Below, in pieces: positions 39,363 to 47,687 of a DNA stretch of 64,000 bases; position 1 is the stretch's first letter; the number at the start of each line of letters is the position of its first letter. Under the pieces are notes generated by a model. That model saw nothing but the letters and a program-made list of their open reading frames with translations, was not told the origin of the DNA and ran no database searches. The DNA comes from an uncultured Eubacteriales bacterium. GTDB lineage: Bacteria; Bacillota; Clostridia; Peptostreptococcales; Anaerovoracaceae. The stretch covers positions 1 to 64,000 of the forward strand of contig CACYFF010000005.1 of NCBI GenBank assembly GCA_902773665.1, given 5' to 3'. A program made the position numbers and the translations under genes.

Positions 39363-40214
39363 TTATTTCACCAGATCCACGCCGCTTGCCTTGCGGTCCA
39401 GGATCTGCTGGATGACTTCTGTGATGTAGGCGCCGGCTTCCACGGCGGTCAGGCCGTCCTTGTGGATGTTGGAAACGACGGTGCGCTTCGCTTCCGGAAT
39501 GCCTACATAGGAGTTATAGACGATATAGGCGCTCATGGATTCCGCCGTGGCGAGGCCCGGGCGTTCGCCGATGAGCACGCACACGACCTTGGCGCCCAGC
39601 ACTTCGGCCACCTGGTCTTCCGCCGCCACGCGGCCGAAGCGTAAATAGAACGGGGTGCCGACCTTCAGGCCTTTGGCGGTGAGCCCTTCCACCAGCACCG
39701 GCAGGATCTTCTCCAGATTCGCTTCGATGGCCGCGCTGGACAAGCCGTCCGATGCGTAGATCTGCACGTCCGGATTCTTCTCGCAGTGCGCCAGCAGCGC
39801 TTCTACGCCCTTCGGGCACAGCTTTCTGCCGAGGTCCGGCCGGGTGATGTGGGTATTGCGGTCGCCCGCCTGGGATTCGATGGACAACAGCCCGAGCCGC
39901 TTGATGAATTCCGGATCCACGTCCGCGAAGACCGAATCCTGCGCTCTGGCGTGGTCTGCCCGCAGCGCCAGCATCGTTTTCGTCTTGAGGCGCGCACCGG
40001 CTTTGCCGACGCCGATGCGGGCCGTGGTGCGCTTCTTCATGCGCTCCAGCGCCTCCGGATCCAGGGGATCTTCCAGCAGGCGGTCGGTGCTGACGGGGTC
40101 TTTCCCTTCTGCAGGCTCTGCGCTCAGCGAATCCGGCAGGATGACCCTGCCGCTGGCCGTCAGCTGCCGCACGACTTCTTCGGTTATGAGGGCGATGAGT
40201 TTTTCATCCAACAT
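39363..40214 (-). CDS. eutC: Ethanolamine ammonia-lyase light chain
   Basis: The 283-residue subunit binds adenosylcobalamin with EutB. It shows RIGVGKAGARLKTKTMLALRADHA and the B12-side segment VCVLIGERPGLATAESMSAYIVY. Residues 1-20 form an amphipathic helix (DEKLIALITEEVVRQL) matching the known EutC shell-targeting peptide. GGGGAGGAAGAC precedes ATG 40214; a longer frame into eutB is rejected. It overlaps nothing and follows eutB by 16 bp. Confidence 0.95.
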   Translation of the reverse strand: MLDEKLIALITEEVVRQLTASGRVILPDSLSAEPAEGKDPVSTDRLLEDPLDPEALERMKKRTTARIGVGKAGARLKTKTMLALRADHARAQDSVFADVDPEFIKRLGLLSIESQAGDRNTHITRPDLGRKLCPKGVEALLAHCEKNPDVQIYASDGLSSAAIEANLEKILPVLVEGLTAKGLKVGTPFYLRFGRVAAEDQVAEVLGAKVVCVLIGERPGLATAESMSAYIVYNSYVGIPEAKRTVVSNIHKDGLTAVEAGAYITEVIQQILDRKASGVDLVK

Positions 40215-40230
40215 GTCTCTTCCTCCCCTC

Positions 40231-41607
40231 TTAGAAATTGGACCGGGTCGTGAAGATGGTCGGGTCACCGGCGCGGGCCGTTAAGTGCCCATTCTCCATG
40301 ATCCCCATCTTCTCCAGCCAGCGCTCGAACTCCGTAATCGGCCGCAGGCCTAAGATCTCGCGGACCGCGTTCACGTCGTGATAGGCGTTCGTCTGGTAGT
40401 TGAGCATGATGTCGTCGCTGGTGGGTACGCCCAGGATATAATTGACGCCCGCGCTACCCAGCAGCAGGGCGAGGTTCTCGATGTCGTTCTGGTCGGCCAT
40501 CATATGGTTGGTGTAGCAGCAGTCGCAGCCCATGGGGATGCCGGAGAGCTTGCCCATGAAGTGGTCCTCCAGGCCTGCCCGGATGACCTGCTTGCTGTCG
40601 TACAGATACTCGGGACCGATAAAGCCGACGACGGTGTTGACCATAAAAGGGTGGTACTGCCGCGCGAAGGCGTAGCAGCGGGCTTCCATCGTCACCTGGT
40701 CGGCGCCGTAGTGGGCATCGGAGGAGAGTTCGCTGCCCTGGCCGGTCTCGAAGTACATCACGTCGGGTCCCTTGGCCGTTCCCCTCTCCCGCAGCAGCGC
40801 AATGGCTTCCTCCACGGTCGCCGCGGAGAAGCCGAAGGCGGTGTTGCCCTTCTGGCTGCCGGCGATGGACTGGAAGATCATGTCGCAAGGGGCGCCGCGC
40901 TTGACCGCTTCGATCTGCGTCGTGATGTGGCCGAGCACGCAGATCTGCGTCGGGATCTCGAAGCGGTTCTTGACCTCGTCGAAGCGCTTTAAGACCTCCG
41001 CCAGGCTGGAGACCGTGTCGTTGACCGGGTTGAGTCCCAGCAGGGCGTCGCCGCAGCCGTAGGACAGGCCTTCGAACAGGGAGGCCGTAATGCCTTCCAC
41101 GTTGTCCGTGGAGTGGTTGGGCTGCAGACGCGTGGACAGATGACCGCGCTTGCCGATGGTGGTGTTGCAGGTCGCTTCGATGCGGACCTTGTTGGCCCCG
41201 TAGATGAGGTCCAGGTTCGTCATCAGCTTGCAGACGCCCGCTACCGTCTCCGCGGTGAGGGCTTTGCCCAAGGCGCGGATGTCGGCTTCCGTGGTCTTAT
41301 AGTCCAGGATGTATTCGCGCAGCTGCGCCATGGTCCAGTTCTGGATCTCGGCGTACTTCGCCTCGTCCAGCCCGTCCTGGTTGATGCGGGTCACCTCGTC
41401 GTCCTCGTAGGGCACGACGGGATTTTCGCGCAGATCCTTGACCAGGAGGTCGGACAGCACATACTTGGCGGCTACGCGCTCCAGTGCTCTCTCCGCCGCG
41501 ATGCCTGCCAGATGGTCGCCGGACTTCTCTTCGCTGGCCTTGGCCAGCACGTCCTTGACGTCCCGGAAGGCATAGGTTTTTCCGGATAGTGTCGCTGATA
41601 AGTTCAT
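40231..41607 (-). CDS. eutB: Ethanolamine ammonia-lyase heavy chain
   Basis: The 458-residue catalytic subunit has the TIM barrel of EutB, with RIEATCNTTIGKRGHLSTRLQPNHSTDN, GLNPVNDT, YFETGQGSELSSDAH and MGCDCCYTNH. With AdoCbl it converts ethanolamine to acetaldehyde and ammonia. The length is normal. GGAAAGAGACTT precedes the ATG. Confidence 0.97.
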   Translation of the reverse strand: MNLSATLSGKTYAFRDVKDVLAKASEEKSGDHLAGIAAERALERVAAKYVLSDLLVKDLRENPVVPYEDDEVTRINQDGLDEAKYAEIQNWTMAQLREYILDYKTTEADIRALGKALTAETVAGVCKLMTNLDLIYGANKVRIEATCNTTIGKRGHLSTRLQPNHSTDNVEGITASLFEGLSYGCGDALLGLNPVNDTVSSLAEVLKRFDEVKNRFEIPTQICVLGHITTQIEAVKRGAPCDMIFQSIAGSQKGNTAFGFSAATVEEAIALLRERGTAKGPDVMYFETGQGSELSSDAHYGADQVTMEARCYAFARQYHPFMVNTVVGFIGPEYLYDSKQVIRAGLEDHFMGKLSGIPMGCDCCYTNHMMADQNDIENLALLLGSAGVNYILGVPTSDDIMLNYQTNAYHDVNAVREILGLRPITEFERWLEKMGIMENGHLTARAGDPTIFTTRSNF

Positions 41608-41625
41608 AAGTCTCTTTCCATCCTT

Positions 41626-43080
41626 CTATCCAAACAAGAGGGTCTTGACGACGACGGGCACCACGAGACCATCCATTAAAGGGCGCCCGATGTCCACATA
41701 ATCGCCTTCCTCGATCTTAACGCTGTCGATGGAAGCCATCTTCCGCCCGCAGCCCGTCTGCTGCAGGGCGATGCCGAGGGCCTTTGCGATGTCGCGTTCC
41801 ACGACGACGATAATGGGTTCGCCCGGGGCCAGTGACCCATCCATCGCATCCACGATGGCACCCGCCAGTTTCTTGAGCGTGGCGAAGTCCGGGTCGGGCA
41901 AGCCCTGCAGGGCCAGAAGCATGCGGGGCGCGTCGCTCTGTTCCAGGAACCAGCGGACTTTATCGCGCAGCAGCTGCGTATCGCCGCCCAGGATAGCCCA
42001 TTGCTCGTCTTTCGTAAGTTTTAGGGCCGGCACGTTCTTTACGGGAAAGATGCCTTCGCTGTAGAAGATCGTGCTGCCCGAGAGGTTCGTCGTATAGGTG
42101 CCGGCGCCGACCACCGTCGCCCGGATGGTCTCGCCGCCCTGGATCCATTTCTGTTCTTTAAAATACCGGTTTTCCCGGATGGCCCGGCCCAGGATCGGAC
42201 CGATGTCGCCGTAGCGGAGATCGTCTTCCCCGTTCTGGTGATAGATGCAGTCCGCCACGCCGCCGGAGAAGCAGATCCTGCGGGACGGTCTCGCCGGCCG
42301 GTACACGTCGCTGCCCGGGGTGAGGATCTTCTCCTGCAGCGGACTGACCGGCGCGATGCCGATGGCACCTGCCAAACAGTCTGCGAACGCGTCGCAGATG
42401 CTGCGAAGATCGCTGCGGGAAATGCTCTGGCCAACTTCCACCCTTACGCCCGCCAGTCTTGCGGCTTCCGCTGCCGCGTAGCTGACATATTGCACTGTTG
42501 GGGACGGTTCTTTTTGGTTCATTTTTTGATCCGTTCCCAGACGGATCAGCCGGCCACCCACGTCGAGGCAGATCTTGCCTTGCGTATCGCCGGCATTGAA
42601 GAACACGATGTTGGAAGTGCCGCCGCCGATGTCCAGGTTCACGACGGTGCAGTCGTTGTCGATGGAGTACTGCCAGGCGCCGCTGCCCTTCCCCGCGATG
42701 ATGGATTCCAGATCCGGACCCGCGGTGGAGACCACGAATTCCCCGGCAAAGTCGGAAAGCGCCTGCAGCACCGCTGCGGAGTTCTCCTTGCGGGCGGATT
42801 CGCCGGTGATGATGACGGCACCGGTCTGCGTATCCGCCGGGCTGTAGCCCGCGCTGCGGAACTCCTGCGCCACGATCTCCCGCACGGCGTCCGCATCGAT
42901 CAGAGTCTGCGTCTTGAGGGGTGTAAAATACACCTGGCTCTTGTACAGGATCTCCTTGCCGGTGATGGCGATCCTGGGCGCGGTAAAGTACCCTGCGGTA
43001 TTGTCCATCTCGATGCGAGAGAACACCAGCTGGGTCGTGGAAGTGCCGATATCGATGCCAACGCTTAGGATCTGTGCCAT
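41626..43080 (-). CDS. eutA: EutA reactivating factor for ethanolamine ammonia-lyase
   Basis: The 484-residue ASKHA-type ATPase swaps damaged cobalamin out of EutBC. It has the N-terminal phosphate loop GIDIGTSTTQL and LDIGGGTSNIVFF. Residues about 185-197 (MNQKEPSPTVQY) are encoded by a GGGGACGGTTCT repeat lying antisense in the gene, so this stretch is probably an inserted loop. No Shine-Dalgarno is seen before the ATG, which follows a terminator-like leader. First structural gene after eutVW. Confidence 0.9.
   Translation of the reverse strand: MAQILSVGIDIGTSTTQLVFSRIEMDNTAGYFTAPRIAITGKEILYKSQVYFTPLKTQTLIDADAVREIVAQEFRSAGYSPADTQTGAVIITGESARKENSAAVLQALSDFAGEFVVSTAGPDLESIIAGKGSGAWQYSIDNDCTVVNLDIGGGTSNIVFFNAGDTQGKICLDVGGRLIRLGTDQKMNQKEPSPTVQYVSYAAAEAARLAGVRVEVGQSISRSDLRSICDAFADCLAGAIGIAPVSPLQEKILTPGSDVYRPARPSRRICFSGGVADCIYHQNGEDDLRYGDIGPILGRAIRENRYFKEQKWIQGGETIRATVVGAGTYTTNLSGSTIFYSEGIFPVKNVPALKLTKDEQWAILGGDTQLLRDKVRWFLEQSDAPRMLLALQGLPDPDFATLKKLAGAIVDAMDGSLAPGEPIIVVVERDIAKALGIALQQTGCGRKMASIDSVKIEEGDYVDIGRPLMDGLVVPVVVKTLLFG
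42491..42527 (+). repeat. GGGGACGGTTCT repeat inside eutA
   Basis: Plus-strand copy antisense to eutA. Its left arm TGCACTGTTG and core are identical to the copy at 45712-45740 read on the minus strand. The right arm is degenerate. The reading frame of eutA is kept. Confidence 0.78.
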
Positions 43081-43090
43081 GGGTCAAAAT

Positions 43091-43167
43091 AAAAAACAAC
43101 AAAATCACGATGGTCCCCTGACCATCCGGACTTTGTTGTCTGATTCGCTTTACGCTGTTGTAAAGCG
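43091..43167 (-). promoter_or_regulatory. Candidate EutV antitermination leader before eutA
   Basis: After the eutW stop, the minus strand forms a hairpin CGCTTTAC-AACAGC-GTAAAGCG (43167-43146), then a large terminator-like hairpin (GATGGTC / GACCATC inside AACAACAAA / TTTGTTGTT, 43139-43096) followed by TTTTTT. The order small hairpin, terminator, structural genes is that of EutV-controlled leaders. The hexaloop begins with A but lacks the G expected at loop position 4, so the match to the ANTAR RNA motif is partial. Confidence 0.55.
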
Positions 43168-43173
43168 GCCGTA

Positions 43174-44250
43174 TTATTCGTTCTTAAAATCGAAGGAGAC
43201 TTTCGTCCCTTCCGGCGAGGATACGATGTGCAGTTTGCCCTTTAGCTTGTCCTGCACGGTGGCCCTCACGATGGAGAGACCGAGGCTGTCCTCCTGCATC
43301 TTTGCAGGATCGAAGCCGCATCCGTCGTCACTCACTATTATAGTATGGATGAACGCCCCCTGGCAAACGGTTATTGTCACTTTGCCGGACTTTTTTTCGG
43401 GGTAGCCGTGGCGCAGAGCGTTCGTCACGAGCTCGGTGACCACAAGAGCCACGGAAGACGCCGTTTCCGGGGAGAGTTCGAGGTCGTCGCCTTCGATCCC
43501 GATGGCGATGGACCTGCCTGCAGGGGTCAGCGCCGTCAGATTGATGCGAAGCCGCTCCAGCAGCACGTCCGTATGAACGGCGCGCATATCCCCTGCCTCG
43601 TGGGTGAGGATGTCGTGGATCGACGCGATGGACTGCACCCGTCCCACGTTTTCCTTCAGGATGTCCCGGACCTCCGGATCGGAAGACGCGCGCGCCTGCA
43701 GATTGAGGATGCTGGCCACCAGCTGCAGATTGTTCTTCACCCGGTGGTGAACTTCCCGCAATTCGATGCGGCCGCTGGTCTCTTCCGCGCGCAGCTGCGG
43801 ATCGATCTGGGCGAAATGTTTGGCAAGCTGCTCGTACTTTTCCTCCCGGATGAGCTCCTCGGAGATGTCCTTTTCCCGGATGAGCACGCCGATGACCCGC
43901 CCATCCTCCGACAGCACCGGACACACGTTCTGCCGCACCGGACGCCCTTCCTGGGTCTCCGCCTTGATATCGCAGATGGGAACGCCCTCCGCAATGGCGT
44001 TGAACACCGCAGGTTCCTTTTCCGCCGTGGCGATCTCACCGGTCACGTCGCGCTCGTAGGCCGTCGTGCCGCTGACAGGCTTCGCATGCGCCACCACCAG
44101 CGCTTTGCCGTCTCCGATGGGGCAGTCCAGGAAGATGTCCGTGTTGCTCAAATCCGCCATGTACTGCATCTGCGATCCTGCGCGCAGCAGGACTTCCGCA
44201 TCCTTTTCGCTCAGTTCTGGAACGGACTGCAGCATTTCTGAAAGGGTCAT
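43174..44250 (-). CDS. eutW: EutW sensor histidine kinase
   Basis: The 358-residue soluble kinase has an N-terminal PAS-like sensor (about 1-125), the HisKA_2 dimerisation helix REVHHRVKNNLQLVASILNLQ and an HATPase domain (VVTELVTNALRHGYP, DDGCGFD). EutW senses ethanolamine and phosphorylates EutV. The ATG overlaps the eutV TGA (ATGA). Confidence 0.9.
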   Translation of the reverse strand: MTLSEMLQSVPELSEKDAEVLLRAGSQMQYMADLSNTDIFLDCPIGDGKALVVAHAKPVSGTTAYERDVTGEIATAEKEPAVFNAIAEGVPICDIKAETQEGRPVRQNVCPVLSEDGRVIGVLIREKDISEELIREEKYEQLAKHFAQIDPQLRAEETSGRIELREVHHRVKNNLQLVASILNLQARASSDPEVRDILKENVGRVQSIASIHDILTHEAGDMRAVHTDVLLERLRINLTALTPAGRSIAIGIEGDDLELSPETASSVALVVTELVTNALRHGYPEKKSGKVTITVCQGAFIHTIIVSDDGCGFDPAKMQEDSLGLSIVRATVQDKLKGKLHIVSSPEGTKVSFDFKNE

Positions 44251-44822
44251 GCCTGCTCCTCCTGTTCCAGATACGCCTTTGCGATGACGGCCAGCGGCAG
44301 GCGTTTGTCCATGGCGGTCTTGCGGAGCACCTGATAGCTCTCCGATTCGCTGACGCCTTCCTTTTTCGCATAGAGGCTCTGCGCGCGGGCGATCAGCTTG
44401 GATTCCTCCAGCCTGCGGTTCGCGTCCTCCGTTTCCTTCCGGCTCTCGCGCAGGCGCCGGCTCTGGGCGACCGCCACTTCGATGACGGGCCGCAGCCGCT
44501 GCTGCTCCACCGGTTTTACGAGATAGCCCGATACGCCGATGCGGCTGGCCTTTTCCACGATCTCTTCGTCGCTGAACGCGGTCAAAAGCACGACGCTGCC
44601 GGCCAGATCCTCGTCCAGGATGACCTTCGATGCCGAAAGCCCGTCGAACACCGGCATCTTTACGTCCATCAGCACCACGTCCGGATGCTTTGCCCTGCAC
44701 AGCGCCACCGCGTCGAAGCCGTCGCCGGCTTCCCCCACTACGCTGTATCCCAGGTCTTTCAGCATCCCGGCAATATCCATTCTGGTGATCGGCTCGTCGT
44801 CGATGACTGCTACTGAAATCAT
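44247..44822 (-). CDS. eutV: EutV response regulator with ANTAR RNA-binding domain
   Basis: The 191-residue protein has a receiver domain (acidic pocket VIDDE, phospho-acceptor Asp53 in LMDVKMP, switch Lys in LVKPVE), a coiled coil (about 118-140) and a C-terminal ANTAR domain (about 130-185). EutV binds two-hairpin RNA sites and stops terminator formation. AAAGGAG precedes ATG 44822. The stop of the phosphoesterase gene lies 11 nt upstream. Confidence 0.93.
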   Translation of the reverse strand: MISVAVIDDEPITRMDIAGMLKDLGYSVVGEAGDGFDAVALCRAKHPDVVLMDVKMPVFDGLSASKVILDEDLAGSVVLLTAFSDEEIVEKASRIGVSGYLVKPVEQQRLRPVIEVAVAQSRRLRESRKETEDANRRLEESKLIARAQSLYAKKEGVSESESYQVLRKTAMDKRLPLAVIAKAYLEQEEQA

Positions 44823-44833
44823 AGGATCTCCTT

Positions 44834-45691
44834 TCATCGCAGTACGATCTCCCTTACGCTGCCGAGATAGCAGGGTTCGTTAACGAACTGGGGCTTGCCC
44901 AGGACTTCTGCCTCGTCCGTAAAATGCAGATGCGAGGCGAAAATCGCCTTGATCAGCGGTTCTGTGCGGATCAGCTCCAGCATGGCTTGCGTCGCCTCAT
45001 CCGCCGGCATCTTTGGATCCGTCTCGCCATGCGCTGCCAGCACATCCGCGGGCGTTCCCACGCACATGGAGGAATCCCACCATTCGTACGCCTTGGGTAC
45101 GAACGTCGGCGAATAGATCGGTAGATGCAGGAACAGCAGGATGGGCAGACCCTTTTCGATCTCCGCCTTCAGGAAGCCCAGCTGCAGCCAGCTGAACTGC
45201 GCCAGGGAATCGTCCAGGGTCACGAGGTTGACCCCGCCAATCTGCATAGCATCCATGGTCGGATCACAGGGGAGAAACCGCAGGAAGTCGTCGAGATACC
45301 GCTCCCGGTCCTCCGCGCATCCGCTATCGCTGTCGTAACTGTAATAGTCGTGGTTGCCGAAGGTATACAGATACTTCCGGCCTTCCAGCATGCTCTCCAG
45401 CAGTTCCAGGTTAGCCCGCGACGGACTGTCCGCGATATCGCCGGTAAAGACCAGCGCATCGCAGTCTTCCGCCAGTTCCAGAGCCTCCTTCAGACGCTGC
45501 TCCTGGGGAACCCCGCCGGATTCCTCAAGGAAAGCAGCCGTTTTTTTCCTGGATTTCGCCTTCGACTTTTCGCTGTCTTCTTCGCAGCATCCGCTGAGAT
45601 GCGCATCCGACACCTGAAGGATGCGGATCGGAGAACCAAGCCCAATCTTCAATTCAATTTTCTGTATCGTCATAACTCTCTTACCCGACAT
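44834..45691 (-). CDS. Calcineurin-like metallophosphoesterase upstream of eutVW
   Basis: The 285-residue protein has the full metallophosphoesterase motif set: VSDAH, GDI (in VFTGDIAD), GNHD, FLHLP and SHLH. No signal peptide or membrane helix is visible, so it acts in the cytosol. It lies in the same run as eutV (11 nt gap), unusual for eut operons. Release of ethanolamine from glycerophosphoethanolamine or signalling phosphate removal are possible roles, both inferences. A Ser/Lys-rich insert follows the first motif. Confidence 0.82.
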   Translation of the reverse strand: MSGKRVMTIQKIELKIGLGSPIRILQVSDAHLSGCCEEDSEKSKAKSRKKTAAFLEESGGVPQEQRLKEALELAEDCDALVFTGDIADSPSRANLELLESMLEGRKYLYTFGNHDYYSYDSDSGCAEDRERYLDDFLRFLPCDPTMDAMQIGGVNLVTLDDSLAQFSWLQLGFLKAEIEKGLPILLFLHLPIYSPTFVPKAYEWWDSSMCVGTPADVLAAHGETDPKMPADEATQAMLELIRTEPLIKAIFASHLHFTDEAEVLGKPQFVNEPCYLGSVREIVLR

Positions 45692-45711
45692 AACAGCCGC
45701 TTACCCAAAAT

Positions 45712-45775
45712 GCACTGTTGAGAACCGTCCCCAACAGTGCAAAATGATCTAAAAAGAACCGTCCCCGATAGATCA
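45712..45775 (-). repeat. Two adjacent GGGGACGGTTCT hairpin repeats
   Basis: Two hairpins on the minus strand: arms GCACTGTTG / CAACAGTGC (45740-45712) and TGATCTA / TAGATCA (45775-45745), each around a GGGGACGGTTCT core, each followed by ATTTT. The second includes the oadB stop codon. They fill the gap between oadB and the phosphoesterase gene; no promoter was recognised here. Confidence 0.82.
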
Positions 45776-46954
45776 GCCGAACAGCGCCAGCAGCAAGCCT
45801 GCGGCGACGGCGGAGCCGATGACCCCCGCAACGTTCGGACCCATGGCGTGCATGAGCAGGAAGTTGGACGGATTCGCCTTCTGCCCTTCCATCTGGGAGA
45901 CCCGGGCTGCCATCGGTACGGCGGAAACGCCGGCGGAACCGATGAGCGGGTTGATCTTGCCGCCAGACAGCTTATACATCAGCTTACCGATCAGCAGGCC
46001 GCCGATCGTGGCGAAGATGAAGGCCAGCAGACCCAGACCGATGATCGCCAGCGTCTGCAGGTTGAGGAAGCGGTCGTAGCGGGCCGTCGCACCGACGGAC
46101 ACCGACAGGAAGATGGTGACCGTGTTCATCAGGCCGTTCTGCGCCGTATCCGCCAGACGGTTCGTAACGCCGGTCTCCTTCAGCAGGTTGCCCAGCATGA
46201 GGCAGCCCAGCAGAGGCGCGACAGAAGGCAGCAGCAGGCATACGAAGATCGTCACCACGATGGGGAACAGGATCTTCTGTTTCTGCGAGACAGGCCGCAG
46301 CTGTTCCATCACCGTCGTCCGCTCCTTCTCCGTCGTAAGCGCCCGCATGATGGGCGGCTGGATGAGCGGGATGAGGGCCATGTAGGAATAGGCCGCGATG
46401 GCGATGGGCGCCAGATAGTCCGGCGCGAGCAAACTCGTGAGCCAGATAGCGGTCGGGCCGTCCGCGCCTCCGATGATGCCGATAGCCGCCGCCACGTTGG
46501 CGGGGAACTTCAGGATGAGCGCCATCAGAAATGCGGTAAAGATGCCGAACTGCGCGGCTGCACCCAGGAGCAGAGACTTCGGATTCGCCAGCAGCGGGCC
46601 GAAGTCCGTCATGGCGCCGACCCCCAGGAAAATGAGGGACGGATACAGGCCGATCTTTACGCCGATATACAGGATATCCAGCAGGCCGCCCTCATGGATG
46701 ACCTCCCCCAGCCCCAGAGTGCCCTCGATGTAGGCATCCCAGAGTTCGGGATGATACAGGCTGGCGCCGGGCAGGTTCGTCAGCAGCATACCGAAGGCGA
46801 TGCCGACCAGAAGAAGAGGCTCGTACTTTTTTACGATGCCCATGTAAAGCAATACGCAGGCCAGGGCGATCATGATGATCTGCCGCACGTCCACCAGCTG
46901 CATAAAACCGGAGGTGGCCCACAGTCTGCCTAAGATTGCAGAGATTCCATCCAT
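45773..46954 (-). CDS. oadB: Na+-translocating decarboxylase beta subunit
   Basis: The 393-residue protein has about ten membrane helices and the ion-binding motif GGADGPTAI of OadB/GcdB/MmdB. It couples carboxybiotin decarboxylation to Na+ export. GGAGGCGTCT precedes the ATG. With oadA, oadG and the carrier it forms a complete pump. The stop codon lies in a repeat hairpin. Confidence 0.94.
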   Translation of the reverse strand: MDGISAILGRLWATSGFMQLVDVRQIIMIALACVLLYMGIVKKYEPLLLVGIAFGMLLTNLPGASLYHPELWDAYIEGTLGLGEVIHEGGLLDILYIGVKIGLYPSLIFLGVGAMTDFGPLLANPKSLLLGAAAQFGIFTAFLMALILKFPANVAAAIGIIGGADGPTAIWLTSLLAPDYLAPIAIAAYSYMALIPLIQPPIMRALTTEKERTTVMEQLRPVSQKQKILFPIVVTIFVCLLLPSVAPLLGCLMLGNLLKETGVTNRLADTAQNGLMNTVTIFLSVSVGATARYDRFLNLQTLAIIGLGLLAFIFATIGGLLIGKLMYKLSGGKINPLIGSAGVSAVPMAARVSQMEGQKANPSNFLLMHAMGPNVAGVIGSAVAAGLLLALFG

Positions 46955-46963
46955 AGACGCCTC

Positions 46964-47353
46964 CTAGATCACCAGCAGCACGTCGCCGGTGGCAACGCTG
47001 GCGCCTTTTTCCTTCGCGATCTGCTTGACCGTGCCGTCGGAAGGTGCAGCGATCTCGTTCTCCATCTTCATGGCTTCCACAATCATCAGCACGTCGCCGG
47101 CCTTGACCGCGTCGCCGACCGCTACGTTCACCTTCAGTACGGTGCCGGGAAGCGGGGATTTCACCTGCGTTCCCGGGGTCATCGGCAGAGGAATGGCAGA
47201 ATGCACCGTCTCCGGCGTCTGGGACGCCTCGGTGACGATGGGCGCTGCGGGCGGCACGGGTGCCTTCGCCTCGTATTCGTCCAGAAGCATGGCCTTGCCC
47301 TCTTCCACTTCCACTTCGTAGACCTTTTTTCCAAGGTTCACCTTATATTTCAT
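46964..47353 (-). CDS. Biotin carboxyl carrier protein of the decarboxylase
   Basis: The 129-residue protein has a short N-terminal part, a Pro/Ala/Thr-rich linker (about 30-60) and a biotinyl domain with EAMKMENEI; Lys96 should carry biotin. It moves CO2 from OadA to OadB. ATG 47353 overlaps the end of oadG; a GTG three codons earlier is possible. Confidence 0.93.
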   Translation of the reverse strand: MKYKVNLGKKVYEVEVEEGKAMLLDEYEAKAPVPPAAPIVTEASQTPETVHSAIPLPMTPGTQVKSPLPGTVLKVNVAVGDAVKAGDVLMIVEAMKMENEIAAPSDGTVKQIAKEKGASVATGDVLLVI

Positions 47354-47687
47354 TGCCGCCACCTGCTTCCTCGTCTATGCGTTTAATGGAGAGAAATCGT
47401 AATTCGTTCAAGGGCTTCCCGAGCGTATCCGCGACGATGGCCATCACCATGGCGGCATCTCTGGGATCCGTATTGTAAAGTTTTATCCCGCCGGCGCTTC
47501 CGGGCGCTTCGGGGATGCCGTACTCCGCGATCTCTTCTGTCTGCGGCTCTGCCGCGGGGACCTGTGCGAATGTTTTCGGCGTCGTCACCCGGTACAGGAT
47601 GACGACAACAGCCATCAGCAGCGCCAGGGCGGCGAACACCACGCAGATGCCCAGCAGAGAATAGACGGCTCCTGTTCCTATGCTCAT
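47343..47687 (-). CDS. oadG: Decarboxylase gamma subunit, OadG family
   Basis: The 114-residue protein has one N-terminal membrane helix (about 8-35, VYSLLGICVVFAALALLMAVVVILY) and a hydrophilic tail, as in OadG. It holds the pump together. ATG overlaps the oadA stop (ATGA) and the tail overlaps the carrier gene. Confidence 0.78.
   Translation of the reverse strand: MSIGTGAVYSLLGICVVFAALALLMAVVVILYRVTTPKTFAQVPAAEPQTEEIAEYGIPEAPGSAGGIKLYNTDPRDAAMVMAIVADTLGKPLNELRFLSIKRIDEEAGGGNEI

Noticed and set aside
43174-44700. Long N-terminal extension of EutW and similar extensions of YhaM, EutC, OadA, M29 peptidase and the binding protein
   Set aside because: Each extension overlaps an upstream gene or promoter in another frame and lacks a ribosome binding site; the chosen starts have one or match family length.
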